Of a stretch of 64,000 nt of DNA, positions 14,201 to 28,700 are shown piece by piece (the stretch's first letter is position 1; each line of letters opens with the position of its first letter). Under the pieces are notes generated by a model. The model did no database searches. It was given only the letters and a program-made list of their open reading frames with translations, and was not told the origin of the DNA. The position numbers were made by a program, and so were the translations under genes. This DNA is from Schistosoma mansoni (taxonomy: Eukaryota; Platyhelminthes; Trematoda; Strigeidida; Schistosomatidae): positions 10,564,017 to 10,628,016 of the forward strand of contig NC_031496.1 of NCBI RefSeq assembly GCF_000237925.1. Direction: 5' to 3'.

Positions 14201-17200
14201 AGTTAATGATATTTATAAGTTTACAGTTTTACATGAAAATGGTAATGAATAATTGACTACAAAGTTCAAAGGTTTGTTGATTTAAAAATAAAAAGTTGTC
14301 AAAAGATTACGTAATAGCCAATAAAAGAGAGTTTTAATGTTTAGTAATCAAAGAAATTAATTAAGTATATACAACTTAATTACGAACTATGGAATATATT
14401 TCCAAAATTTTTGATTTGTTTCCTTAATGTATTATTGCCGTTTGATTAGTATTGATTTTATCATCAGTTGTGAAACGTTAATGCATTATTATAATGTTAT
14501 AATAAGGAGCAAATTGAGAAGAAATTTCGACAAGTTTAATTTTTTTAATGTCGAAATTGGAGTATAAAATACATTTGTGAGTTATATTATTCTATTCGTG
14601 GATTGGTTGAAGTTAGACATTAACACCGTTGGATGCCGGATCAATGGTCTAGGAGTTAAGCGTTCACGAGCGAGACCGATAGGTCCTGGTTTCGAATCTC
14701 TAAGGGCGGGATCGTGGATGCGCACTGCTGAGGAGTCCCACACTAGGACGAAACGGCCGTCCAGTGCTTCCAGGTTTTCCATGGTGGTTTAGCTTCAATT
14801 GATTCATGAATTCAACTACAAAATTACTAAAATCTCCACAAAATCCCTTCTGATTACATTATTCTCTTCATTCAAAAGTTTCAGAAATATAGACAATACT
14901 TCTCTCATTCCATCATTCTGTTCCGTGGTCATTCCCATGCTCATTATTAAAAAGGCCTTACCTATTTTTTATTGACATATATCTTAAATGCACCTTGTGT
15001 TTAAAATATTTTTTGTTAATATATCACATAGATCATGCAAAATCATGATCAAGTTATTAGTTACCTTTCAACTAGAACTTGAATTCACCACTTTTTTCAG
15101 TCAGTCAAATTTAAAGTAAGATCTATTACAAATATTGAAGTTGCCTAAAAACTAACAGTATGAAGTACTTCAATACTGCAACATTTGTCTGAGTTGAATT
15201 TATGGTCACTAAGACAACCTTCTTTTGACCAGATAAAATTGTGCTTCAAAGTTGTTTGTAGTGTATTTTAAGTGTTTGTTTATTTCTCGTTCGCTTTTTA
15301 AACATATTTCTTTCGTTCACTGCCAAAACATCTCTTTTTGTTACGAACTAGAAGAAATCTTTACCTTCACTACTTATTGATGTTTAATCAGCAAAATTCA
15401 TAAAAAACTTTCTTCGGGGGGATTCTTGTGAGTTTATGTGGAATTCAGTCTATAAAATTAGTTTTATTATCCTTTAAACGATAGACTTTAAATGATTGCT
15501 TTTATATGAATTTATATTACAGTTCCTAAAATATATCTGTAATTATGCATTGTGTATTTCCAGTTTTTTGATTTTGAAACTTCTGAGACAACCACTCATT
15601 TGAAATCTCAACCACTTGTTAGCAATCAGTCTTTTGGTTCAATTGCTAACTCACCTGTAAATGTCGATTTCATTAAACGAGAAAGTTTGACTCGAAGTAA
15701 ACCGTTGCCGATACTGATGGAGGTAATTTTTGAAAATATTTATATTATGAGGTAAATGCTTATCTTGTGCTGTAGATGCGAACACCAAAACTGCTAAACA
15801 AATCAAGTACATCATACCAGTCATCTATTGCGTGTTCTCCTATTGTATACAATAGTAAATTTTACCCTGTGGTTACAAATGATGGAGATTCACAAACACG
15901 TTTGTGTAATAAAAAAGACAAAGCAATACCAGGAGTTGGTGTTTCTTGTGATCCTATGGAAGGTACTCTCACAGCAGTTACTTCAGTGCACAAATCTGAC
16001 ATTTCAACTGAAAATTCTGAGACAGGTGAACCTTATTTCCAAAATGTTTCGGATGAGGAAATTCACGAAAAATCATTTCATGCTAACTTTACTGTTAATA
16101 ATAGGGCATTAGATGTTGATCTGGATAAATCTACACCAGAAATACCTCGTAAAGTGTAAGTTCTTACCTAATTTATTTCACTAATTTCAGTCTTTTGTAA
16201 GCTAAGATAATCGTCCTTTTTCATTCTATATGCTAGAGTACTTTATATTAATTGTTTAATTCTTTTACTTCGTCATAGTTACTGGAATTTATTAAGCTTG
16301 ATGTTTAGTGATTTTTAATCCTTATGGATTATTATCAAGTTTTACATAAGGCCACTTGTCAATTCAATTTTCATTCATAACATTAAAAATAGTTTTCTCT
16401 AATTTAAATTTCAGATTTTCGGAAACTTCACCAGTAGTTTGTTTAAACGTGTTAGAACCTCAAATCAAAACCGATCTTAATGAGTTTGATGTAAAAACAC
16501 CTGAGGATATCAGATTAAATTATGTTGAAGGTAAATGATAACTTTTTTGTTTGGAATGAATTATATTCTAGTTGTTGTATAAGTTATACTACCTACCATA
16601 TCCAGTACTTTTGATAAACCAGGAAAGAAGCTCGCTTGAAATAATTCATCTATTGGTTTTTGAATTTTCCCGTTGTTGATATTAAGGGTTAGAACTAACC
16701 AGCCTTTTTTGGTATACGTATATCCTGAGCTGATCGTCTCGATATATCCAATAAGTCACAATCATTTTGAGCAAAGTTTGTTTGTGGCTTGGAGTGGAAT
16801 TGAAGATGCTCGTTTTGTCCTATGCGCGACTCGTCAGCTGGATGTTCGTGCACCCGCGTCATTGTTCACACTGGGACTCCACTCCAGTACTTTTCGCTTA
16901 TAGCGTCAAATGCGCACATATGCCATAAGAGACCAGTCAATCACAGTTCCTAAAATCAACAAAGAGAATATTGAAGTTCTTAATAAGTTAAAATTCGTCG
17001 CTGTTGCGCACACCGGTAACTATCTTAATTCAGTAGCTAACGCGTTAGGCGTTCAAAAAAAAAGAACTGGGTTCGAGTTTCAGTATAAACATTAACACTG
17101 GAGCTTAAGTTTAGTTGACGAGCCCCAAATAAAATGGAATTCATTTCCTGAATTTAAATTCTACCTGCTGCTAAACTTTTGTTAAAATAAGTTAGTATCA

Positions 17201-20200
17201 CACTGTTGGGTACCAGAAATGATAAAGTTTGAACTTCTTGTTACAAACTATTTCTAATTTACAGGACACAGCAATTTAATGTCTACCGCTTCAGTTTCTT
17301 CTTTTTAAAAGGCACCAATATATTGCTGTTCATAATAATTCATATACTCTATAATTTCACCCATATCTTGTCTGTTTCTCTTGTCTTTCCGAACTGAATA
17401 TAATTGTTTCTACGTCCATTGTCAATAATATATTAACCCGCAAATTGCTACTTTCTACCTTTCTCATTTTATTCGCTGTAAAATTATATCACATTCTTTT
17501 TGTGCATAACCGCCACAAGATCAACCTTTAGTCGCTTTTTAAGAATAACTCCAAATGTAAAACATCTCATTTAAAGGTTGTTCATTACATCATGAACCTG
17601 CGAACAAATTGCATTTGTTTAGTCCTTTCTGTAAACTGAAAACACCTTGAAGCATAGGTCTGCCACTGGTATAGGAATCGAAGTAAAATCTGCTTAATTT
17701 GCTAGGGTTTATTTAAAGTTAAGCTGTGTAAAGTAACTGAAAAGTTACTCTTTGCGTAGCTCACTTGGTGTGAGTTAGCAGACAAGTTGTTTCCTTATTT
17801 TTGGTAAGACGGTGTAACCTTTGTCTGTATTAACCAAATATAGTATCACTAAGACCTTATTTTCGTCATAAAACTTTAGGTTTACAGCAGTGTGGTGTGA
17901 ATCGTTTTACTTCATGCGGGTGAACACTGGTTCCTTCAATTCGATTATGTTTGGCGTCTCTCTGTATTCACTCGTAGTGTTAATAATGCTGAGGTGCTGC
18001 AGCGTTTGCTTGGGCATAATAAAGTCCTTAGCTTGATGTCTGTTTCTTCTTTGAAATACTGACTTCACAAACTTGGACACGTCTTATGGCCACCGTTTCT
18101 CTGGTTTACATACGTTCATTGTTCACTAACATTAGTATTAATTAGTGAGTGGATAAACTTTCATTTTCGAACTTGATATCTTAGATATCATACTACTCTC
18201 ATTGGTTTCGTTGTATAATCTTGATGTTCTGAATAAATCACATAAGACAACAAATTCTTACCTCTTGCCTGTCTAAATATTTATCTTTTACTTTAGAAAA
18301 TCAAATACCGATCCAAATATATATAACTTTAATTATTCTAGACTTGCTTTTGTTTTATGAATAAAATATAAAATAACGTTCATCATAGTATCAGTAATCT
18401 GATGTACGCTTTATTCTTCAATTTTTGTAGCTAATGTTAGCACAAATGTTCGCGAAGAATTTGTGGACAACTTGTCGTCAGTGTCATCTTCTAAAGTTGT
18501 ATACAAATTAACAGAAGTTGACAAGAGTGTGAAACAGCTTGCTAAGATTACTAAAGAACCACAAGTTCTTAAAGAAAACTTTGACTCCAATATTTTGAAA
18601 ATTCCTAGCTTAGCTAAATCACCTAAATCTAATTCTGATCCAATAATAGTAGTAAGTGTTATTTTATTCAGATCGTTGACCACTTTGTGTATTTTTTTGT
18701 AATTATCCAGTGTTTTTCAATAACCCAAACGGACATTATTTTGGTTTCTTTCACTTCATCTATTTTATTTATAATCGCCGTATATGCATTTTAATTTCAC
18801 GTCAATGAGTTGATCTTTGTTAATATGGGGTTGTGGGGATTGTTGAATTTCATTAAAATCATAAACTGATCAACGTCAGACAAACACTGAAAACCTTGAA
18901 GCACTGGACGGCCATTTCTTCCTAGTATAAGACTCTTCGGCAGTGCGCATCCACTAACCCACGACCTTCAGTCTCGCTCCCAAAACCCTATATTAAAGAC
19001 CACTGAGCCAGCCTTCAACACCGTTAATGACTAACTTCAATCAATCCATGACATTTGGCGACCATCTTTCATTTCCTTTGACGGATAAATGCCTCACACC
19101 TGACATCCATTACATCCACTAGTCACGGTTTCTCAATGGAAGTACGAAAACTTTCTCTCGAAGCTAGTCACTATTATCCACATGATGGCTTTTTTCATGA
19201 TAATTAAAATATTTATCACTTATACAGTTACTGAATATCTTCAGCCGTTAAATATCATTCGCTATCATATTTAAGCAAATGAGCTGTTCAAATTTACTCC
19301 TGCTAAATGATCGCAATAGTATTATTGTTCGAATTTCTCATAGGGACGTAATGAGTACTACACTCATATAGAAAACAACAACTTAGCATAGAAATATGTC
19401 AAGTGTTATGCGTTATGTGGTAGAAACACCATCTTAAGTTATGAAAGCGTGTTTTTTAATCTTTTTAAATGGAATACAATGGGATGCCAACAATAAATAA
19501 GTAGACTGAAGTCAGAATCCTAATATACATTGAATGTGGTCGCTACCTCCTGATTTCAAAAACTACTCATGCTTTTCTCCATCTGTTGCTACTTTTACAA
19601 TACAAATATGAGAAAGCTTTCTAAAAAATAGGTCTGTACAGAAGGTTTTTCAATAAGCACAATGGAGAGTTTCATTTAGGTGTAACGTAAGGTTGTATTT
19701 GGTAAAGACTGTTTTTTCACTTTTGGGACCAATCAAGAAAAAATTTTTTCAGCTAGATGGTCGCGTTCCCATTATAACACAAATCTGGAACATTCAATAT
19801 AAACATGTAATCATTGTCTGCTGGGTTTTTTGTGACTTCGATGATAATCTCCTGTTCAAGTTGTACCCAACTTTTTGGGTATTATAGTTCACTTTGTTGT
19901 TTAGGTAGATTTTATAGTTGGTTTCTGTTTTATGCTGTTATCTCTTCCAGTATGTTTAGCTACAAAGAAGCTGAAGAATTTAATATTTTTTTCTTATTGA
20001 GTATGATTTAATCAACATATTTTTTAAGCTGGATTCTTAACAAAAGTCAACAAATTGTAAAAACATTTCTAAAACATTTTCTTTTTTAACAGATTTCTGG
20101 AAAACAAGATGATTCAAACTTATGCACTCGAGAGCCTGAGGTCCCAGAACCTGATACCTCTCTATCACTATCATCATTGGTGGGAGATGACTCTCCAATT

Positions 20201-23200
20201 CATAATGTTCTTCCTACCTCTTCCTACTTAAAACATATCACCTCTAAAACCAAATGCAAAGGTTCACTATCAACTGGTGGAAGCTTCTGTGCACCTGCAA
20301 ACCAGTCTTTATCCATTTCGACGAAAAAGCTTTGTAACATATCAGCTTCTTATCTTCTGGATATTTCACCTGAGGGAGTTCGTTGTCCACTTACTCCTGA
20401 GGAATATACAGGTAATATTAATGGCATTTTATTGTTCTAAAATCTTTGAAAAATAGAAATGTTCTGTCAGTCAGTCTTTTATTCACTGTACAGGATACTT
20501 TGATCCCATTACTCTGTGGCTTCAGACTGTAGCTAATAACTATAAGTGAAGTTATTAGAGTAAGACAGTTTACTTTATTATGTAGCTCAGGTTATATGTT
20601 CATCTTTTCAAGCTACGTGTTCTAGTAATATGTAGCGACCAATCATTTTTGAAGTGATATAATGCTTGACTTAATAAAGTGGCATGCTTGCTTAGATTGT
20701 TAATTGTCATTGAAATGGATTATTTCTGATTAACAGAACTTGGAGTTAGTTTTTAATTTGCCTCCTACTCCTTGAAGTAGACTCTGATGATATCGAGAAG
20801 TTTAAAGAAGGCTTTATTAATAAAATGACTAGCTCTGAGAACACAACGCTATAAAATGCGTTCACCTAGGCTACAAATTCCAGTAAATTCGGAAGTATTT
20901 TATGTATTTATACCGTACTATTTATTTAGACAATAATTAGGCTAGTGTTCTTTGGAACCATTAACTAAACTTTTCATACCATTTATCTGATCATATTCTA
21001 AAATGGTGGTTTTAGAAATGCTTCGAGTCTTGAAAAATAAGTACAACATACTCACCTCTGTCTGAGCCTATCTGATTTAGTTATAAGTTTCATAAATTAT
21101 TATTCTTAGAAACTCTGTGCAGCTTCTGCCTATGTCCTATATTTACTTTATTTTAGTTAATAAGATTTTGTTTAGAATAATAAAGCTATTTTCTTCAGTT
21201 TTAGACAAAAAAATCGCTTTTTTATCTCATAAAAACATAATTTTGTCAATTTTGAAGACTGATTTACTACATTGATTGCTTTCGATTATTCTTATAGTTG
21301 TATCATTACCCAAACTATCTACACAAGTTACATTGAAAGGAAAAACACGAAGAGGTTCCAAACAATTAACTACTAAGCGGAAGATCGGTAAGCCTTAGTC
21401 AGTTATACCTAACTGTGTAAGCTATTGTATATAGATTTACATAATCATGAATTATGTTCATAATCAGTGTTTTTTAAATTTAATTAACTCTCATGCTTTA
21501 TTTGGTACGTTATTTAACTGCAAATATTTGTGCAAAAAATAAGTAAAAAGTGAGTAATCTATAAAAAAATGAAATTAGTGTATATATTTGACAAATACGT
21601 TTTTGCTCATTTATTTCTCAACTGTATGAGTTCCCCGTCTTCTACTTCTTCACAATATGATTATTATTCTTCCAGTTTTAATACTACAAAGATAAGTATA
21701 AATTTTCAATGAAATACTACTGAAATCTGATGCCCAATCCCTGGCAGAAACCAAGAGGATAAGATACAGTTTTATGAGCTGTTTAGAGTCTACAAATATC
21801 CTTCGAAAAAGTTTCTAAAAAACTAGAAAGGGATGAAAATGTTTTATTTAATCAGCATTGAATAAAGGCTTCTCAGAAACATCTAGAAAATGAAGGATTA
21901 TGTGTCACTTCAGACGTTATCATTATTATGTCTCTAGAAGTTTCTAGGACATCAAAATCATCCGAAAACTTATTAATAGATTAACCATGAAGTAAAATTG
22001 CTACTTTTATTTTACACTTTGCCTCTGTTGTTCGAGTTCACGTTTGGAAGTGGTCTGGAGATGTAAAAAATGGATAGAAAGTCAGAATATTTATGACATA
22101 TATGCTAAATAGTTGCTGAACTAAAATCTAATTCTTTTTCATTTCCGAATCATTAGTGACAATTGTATTACATTTAAAATGTAACTTATGTAACATTTAA
22201 TGTATTTTTCTGAGATTTTCATGATATATCAATGAATGTTATTGTCTATAACTTCAAATCATTTAATTATATTCAGTCTTCGTTTGTAATTGCTTATCAC
22301 TAATTGCTTTGATTTTTAATTAAAATTTATTAAACGTATATTGTCTCCAGGTAAGTAAAATCTTTTCATAATAATTCATTCTAATGACCAGTTTAGTAGT
22401 TACCTGTGAATGTTACAAACTTAAAAAATTCTGTTTATTTTTTTTTACAGATAATCAAATAAAAAAGCAGGTATTGCATGAACTTGATAAATCTTCATCA
22501 TCGACAAAAACTATACTCACATCCTCCTTGGAATCAAATAATTCTTCAGATGTAGATTATCAACCACTTCGCGTTCGACTTAATTCATTTAATTCAACTG
22601 AAAGAAGAAGAAGTGCACGGTTGTTGAATAAAAGTCAAAATAATTTGGAAACTATTACTCAATTGGATATAAACTCTTCACAATTAAAAAGTGATATCGT
22701 ATCCCCGAATCTTTCACAAACACGATTATCATCTATATCTGATACATTGACAGTAACACCTATAAATATTCATAAAATAATAAAACCAGTGTCTACATTT
22801 AAAAAGAAAAAATTCTTTTCTACTACTCGTTCAGAAAGATTTGATAAAGAAACACAACGATTTCAAAAAGCATGTGAAATTTCGAATGTGAACAAAAAAA
22901 CATTGAAATCAAAGAAAAAGTCTTCAAAAGATGAAAATCAGAAAAAGTTGAAAGTAACAGATAATCATCAAAGAAATCAACAATGTTGGTTTTCTCAAAC
23001 ATACATTTTTATGTGTCATTTACACTTTTTATGCTGTTTATGATCATGTGAATTGTGTTTTTGATTTTGAAAACTTGATAGTTACATAGATATTAATGCT
23101 TTTAATCAATAAATGCATTAATCTTCAATAATATCCGTGCCCGGTACACTTCCATAGGTAGCATTTATAAATATTAGAAGATTATCGTGAAGATTATCAT

Positions 23201-25671
23201 GAATTAACTGGAGCGGAAAATAAGGACCGATAATACTGACTTTAAATGATGCATTAACAAAGAGTCTCAAACTGAAATAAAGTAACTGTATGGTTTTCAA
23301 AAGTTCAACCAACTTTAAATTAAAAAATCTCCACAAAGTTTCTATCGAATAACTTTAATGTTTAGATTTTGTTTATTTGGAAAGTTATTTAAATTTAATA
23401 ATTAGTTTTAAAATCTTGCCATTAATTTTAGTGTATCATAGAACTGGTTAAAGCTAACATTTGCTTCTAGAATTTTTCTTTCATCTTGGTTGATCTCCAT
23501 GTGTGAAAATGTCCTGTAATTTAAATACGACTTACTAATCGAAAACCTTTATTTTAATGTTCAGCAATCTAGAGAACTAATGTTTTAAGTTGGGATGTGA
23601 ATCTGTATTTTTTATGACACGTTAATCCCATAAGTCCGTCAATCAACCGCAACGTGGAATCTGGCATGTGCGTATATCGGTTCAAGTTGCCAAACCTCAT
23701 TGGCACAGCGGATTCGATCCCTTGTCACTCGGTTTCATGATTTTAGATGTTTCCATTACGTTTTTTGGGCAGCGACTGACTTTCTGTAGGACTGATGTAT
23801 ATTATCAGCTGGTTAACCATGGAGTAATGACCAATGCCATGTTTGTCTAGTCATCATAGTGCAAAATTCTTGATAACGTTCTATCAACACTAAAAGAACC
23901 AGCCAAACTTCATATCGATCACTAGTCGGTATTTAATCAGTTGTGAGGTAAATTGCGTGTGATGTAGATAACGATGATTTAATAATGGTCTTGATGTGTT
24001 AAATAAGATATAATTGTTTATTAAGTGAAGTTAGACATCCAGGTATGCTAAATGTGTCAAATACTATATGATATTGTAAACGCTTTGCCTCTGGTGACTA
24101 ATTGGAGATTTTTACTAACACAAAACTATGCTTGACGTCTTGTACTTTAAATGAATAGACTATTCTGTACCTTTATTTCTCAATTGTAAGTCGAATATTG
24201 TGTGTGCCGTGTGATGTAGTGTGTACAGTCATGATTTTGAATATTATCGTATTATCCAGGATTTCATTTTAAAGGGCCAATCTTTATATTTACCATAATA
24301 ATAAGTCTTTTGCTAATAGTTTGCAAACATGTATTCCTTTTGTGCTACTGCTTTCATGCTCAATATAGTGTTATATATTTGTATATCGGTTAAACCTTAT
24401 TCCTTTATTCGTCAGTGTTTTGAAACTCAATAATTTCTGTCTTTTAAACAGTAAACATATTTCTTCTGATGTTTGTGCGTGGAGAAAATTAACAAGAACA
24501 TTTTAAATTTTTTCAGGCAATTGTTTTCTCCAATACCCTTTTATTTGAAATTCAATGATTTTTCAACTTTTCATTTTAGCAAACAAGTCTACATCTAATC
24601 ATTTTCCAACGATGAAAGAGGCCGTTCAAACAGCAATTTTGCCTCATTCAATGCCAGTTGATAGGTATGTAATAAATATTTTTGTACCATAATTTACAAC
24701 ATGGTGGCAATAAAATTCATGACATTATTTGTAGGTTGCCATTACTAATCTATGCAAATCGTGTTTCGTGACCTTTATACCAGTATGGTTCATACATTAC
24801 TCTAAGAAACAGTTTTTTACTACTTAATAAATATGCTTTATTCTATTTTAAAAATTTTCCATTTATTATGAACCAAGAGATTCATCTAAATTTATACTTA
24901 ACGAGACATCAGCAGTTGTAGTATTTTTTAATGATCTATTCTTTTGTACTATGTCAGGCTGTTAATTCATTTAAATCATTCAATGGAAGGATAAAGATCA
25001 TCAGAATGATGTGATATATTTGTGCAAAGCGTTACGAACAATCTAATCATCAGTCGGACATTTGTACCTGAAATATTGAAGAAAAATATCTAAACAAATT
25101 TTTACAAAAAGGTGTTTTTCTCCTCATGACTTGACTTCAAAAAACGTTCCATAAATTGATCATCTCTTAGATCTTATCGAGATTTTATTTCGAAAATTAG
25201 GCGTATGTTCTATCCTTTCTTTTTCAAATATCTAATTTAATACCCTTGATAGTATAAAATCATTTACCATCTTTAATATTGTATTGAAAGCTGTCAATAG
25301 GTTTATCTAACGACAATATTTACTGCATTTTAAAAATCATACCTTGTATTTTTTCGATCGATGTTAATTGACGGGAGTTGGAGCATGAACATTAAATATA
25401 AACTAATAAATCCATTTCTTCTCTTAACTTGTTGATTAGAAAACAATTGTTACGTAATTTATACGGTATAGAACACTAGGAAATAGTAAGATTTTTATAA
25501 AATAGATAAACTTTACTATATTATTAGTGATTAGCAGTTAACTGATACAATGTCTTGCCATTCGCGTCACTGCACGATAAAATAACATATGTGAGTCTAT
25601 AAACCTATATCAATAAAATGTAGAGTAAGTGGATAATTAAATCTTGATATTTGCACTTACCAACTACATGA

Positions 25672-25724
<53 letters not shown>

Positions 25725-28700
25725 GAGTCTGATCTTGCACCCAGTAAAACCCACAAAACTGTACCTTCGTCGATCATGTTAACGATTCAGTCAATAGAAA
25801 CGGACGTTCACGTTTGTCAGACTAGTAGTTTTGTAAGATGATTTTCTAACATTAGAATCATATTATCTAAGGTATTTTGTCCTTTTTTTATAAGTACTAG
25901 ACAGTATGACGTAAATTTCTACCATGTAACTACTTAGTGTAAACATCTATATCTTATGAAAGATTAACCATGACTTGAGTAAATTAAAATTAGCGTCTCT
26001 GAACTCTGCACTAATGAGCTAGGTTTTGGATGTCTTGTGAGAATATAATTTGCCTTGTAATCTTACATACACCGTACCAATTATTGCCAACTGGCACGTA
26101 ACATAAATCTAATATTTAGTACTGAATACTTCTCAACATTTAACACAGAAAGCTTTAATAGAAGTTCCATTTATCGAGGAGCAATCACCAAACATTTTTA
26201 CAGTGCCTTTATATAGCCGGAAAATAATTTAGTTGACATAAAATTTATGGTGCTCAGGTGGCGTAGGAACTCTGGAAATATTTCAAATTTGCAATTTCAT
26301 TCCAAATAAAAATTTATTTTGGATAATTATGCTTGTAGTGATCAGGATTTCAATGTGGAGATTGTGGATCCAGATGATGAAATCGTCGACTCAAACGATG
26401 ATGATATTATGTCTCGTTCATGGAAACCAACTAAATTGTCTGATAAACTTAGGCGATTATGTGACAAAAAGTCTTCACTAGTTTTGCTTAGTCCATATAC
26501 TGAATTAGAGAAAAAGGATTCAAATGCCTATTCATCTCAATTCAGCGATACTTCAAGTGCTGCAAGTTTGTTTGCGATGACTCCTCCAAAACATTTTTCC
26601 AAATATTTTGAAACGGGAAAACGAACTAAAGTTATTCCACTTACTATCTTCACATCAATTAATCAGACCAATGAAGAGAACTTTAAATCAACTAACGAAA
26701 AACATGTAAGCTAAGTTATTATATTAATTGCGCATGATATAACCTGCTATCTTCATAACATTGTCCTCTTTCAAATATCTTGTAATTGCCGTTAATTACT
26801 GTTAGGGATATTTACTGCTGTTTTTATGATTTGTGAATTCTGTGCTCTTGGTCACGTTTTAGAAAATAGTTAGTGTAATTATAAATAAACAATTTCTCTT
26901 AATACTTAACATTTATCAAACTACTCGGTTGTTTGTGTCATGTGGGGATTGTTATAGTATTTATTACTTTTGTCTTATCGAAGAGTTTACTAAGAAGAGC
27001 TAAATTATTGCCCACGCATTTACAAAATAACGTAGTCATGATATGCACTTTACTACAATCTGGAAAGCATATGACAATAGTGCTTTGCCAAATCCTTGTC
27101 TAATTTATTTGTAAGTTCACTTCCACTTTTATTTGATTCATTTCGGTAATAAGCGATTGTGCATGATTTATTTATTTATACCGTTGAATTGATATGAACT
27201 ATATTTAAGTTAAATAATTCTTACATCAATCTATTAAGTCGAAATCTATATGCGAAAGTTTTGGATAAAACATCAGTGTAATTCCTGGTCTTTCTAAACA
27301 CTAACAGAACCATTCGAACAGACTAGTTGATTAGCGGTCATTACGTGGAACTCAGTGAAGAATTACGGTTAGTGCTTTCGTAATTATTACTGAATGTTGT
27401 CTTGTAATTAGTTTGAAACTGGCTATCGAATACATCCAATGAATTAAGTTGTGCAATCCAAAAAATGGTTGTGTAACTACTTATTTGTTAATCCATGGAA
27501 CATTGGTTGATACGTTTATTTATAAAATTTAACTAGAACTCATTTTTCAGGTTTGGTCTGAAGGCTGTTAAATATGTCATTTATAAAAATTAGATTTATG
27601 ATATAACAGTTTTCACTCTTTAGATTACTTTCACAAACAACTTGTATATTGTTGCAAAAAGTTTGAGTTAGTTTGGGTGTTTGGAACAGTTTGATGCAAA
27701 CACTGAGAAATAATTTAAAGGTGTTTGTGTGATTGAAACTGGACTCGTCTATTAATAGAAATATCAGGGTATCCTGTGGTCATTATTTTAGATATTTTCA
27801 AAAATACTCAAGCAATGTGAAATATCATTGGTTAATAAGTCAAAAATATTTCCTGTCAATCCCTTAAATAGCTTAAGCGGATTCATATGAAATAGACTTT
27901 CAGCCAATTATTGAGAAATTTAACGAAAATACGTGTCTTCAGGCTTGTTTATGTTTTTGAAATAGTTATATCCATTTTTCTATCGAACATTACTATATCC
28001 AAAGGCCAAATCTACCCGGGCGAAAACAAGAGAATTATCTTTCAGTAGACCAATTATTGAAAATATTATCAACTCTGAAAAGTTTTGAAGCAACGCGCTA
28101 CACTGCTTTTGATTTCCGCCACATATAAATTTACCACAAGTTTCTTAAACTACTTTTGATCTTGCTGCTTACCAATCGTCTTTCTTGGTTTTGACGAAAC
28201 ATCCAAATAAACTCTGTTTAATTAGTACACATCATAGATTATCTCACTAGAAGTAAGCTTTTTTTACCAAGTGTTTGTTGTGGCTGCGTACACCAAGGTC
28301 GATGATCACTTGAGTTCAAAAGTACTAAATTAAGTGAACTTAACCCTTTTTGCAAGTTTATTCAAAAGTGATGAGTTCATCCAATAACGAAAGTCAAAAT
28401 TTTCCAAGTTTCATTTTCAGTTTGTGTTCTCTTTCCGGACATAAATTTATCTCGGCATTTTTTAAATTCCACCTCGCTTATGTGGAATATTTTTTCATAA
28501 GCTAAGGGCTACAAACCATTGTATAAGTTTAATGGTCTTATTCCTTCTTCTTTATCCTTACTTATTACCCTCAAGGTTATAGGTGAAATTGATATTTTCT
28601 AACATAGCTTACATTGTTTACCTGAGAGTTATCATTAGCGGACACTTGTCTACGTATTTCATCATTATTCTGAGACCATTGGTTTATTCACTCATCTTCC

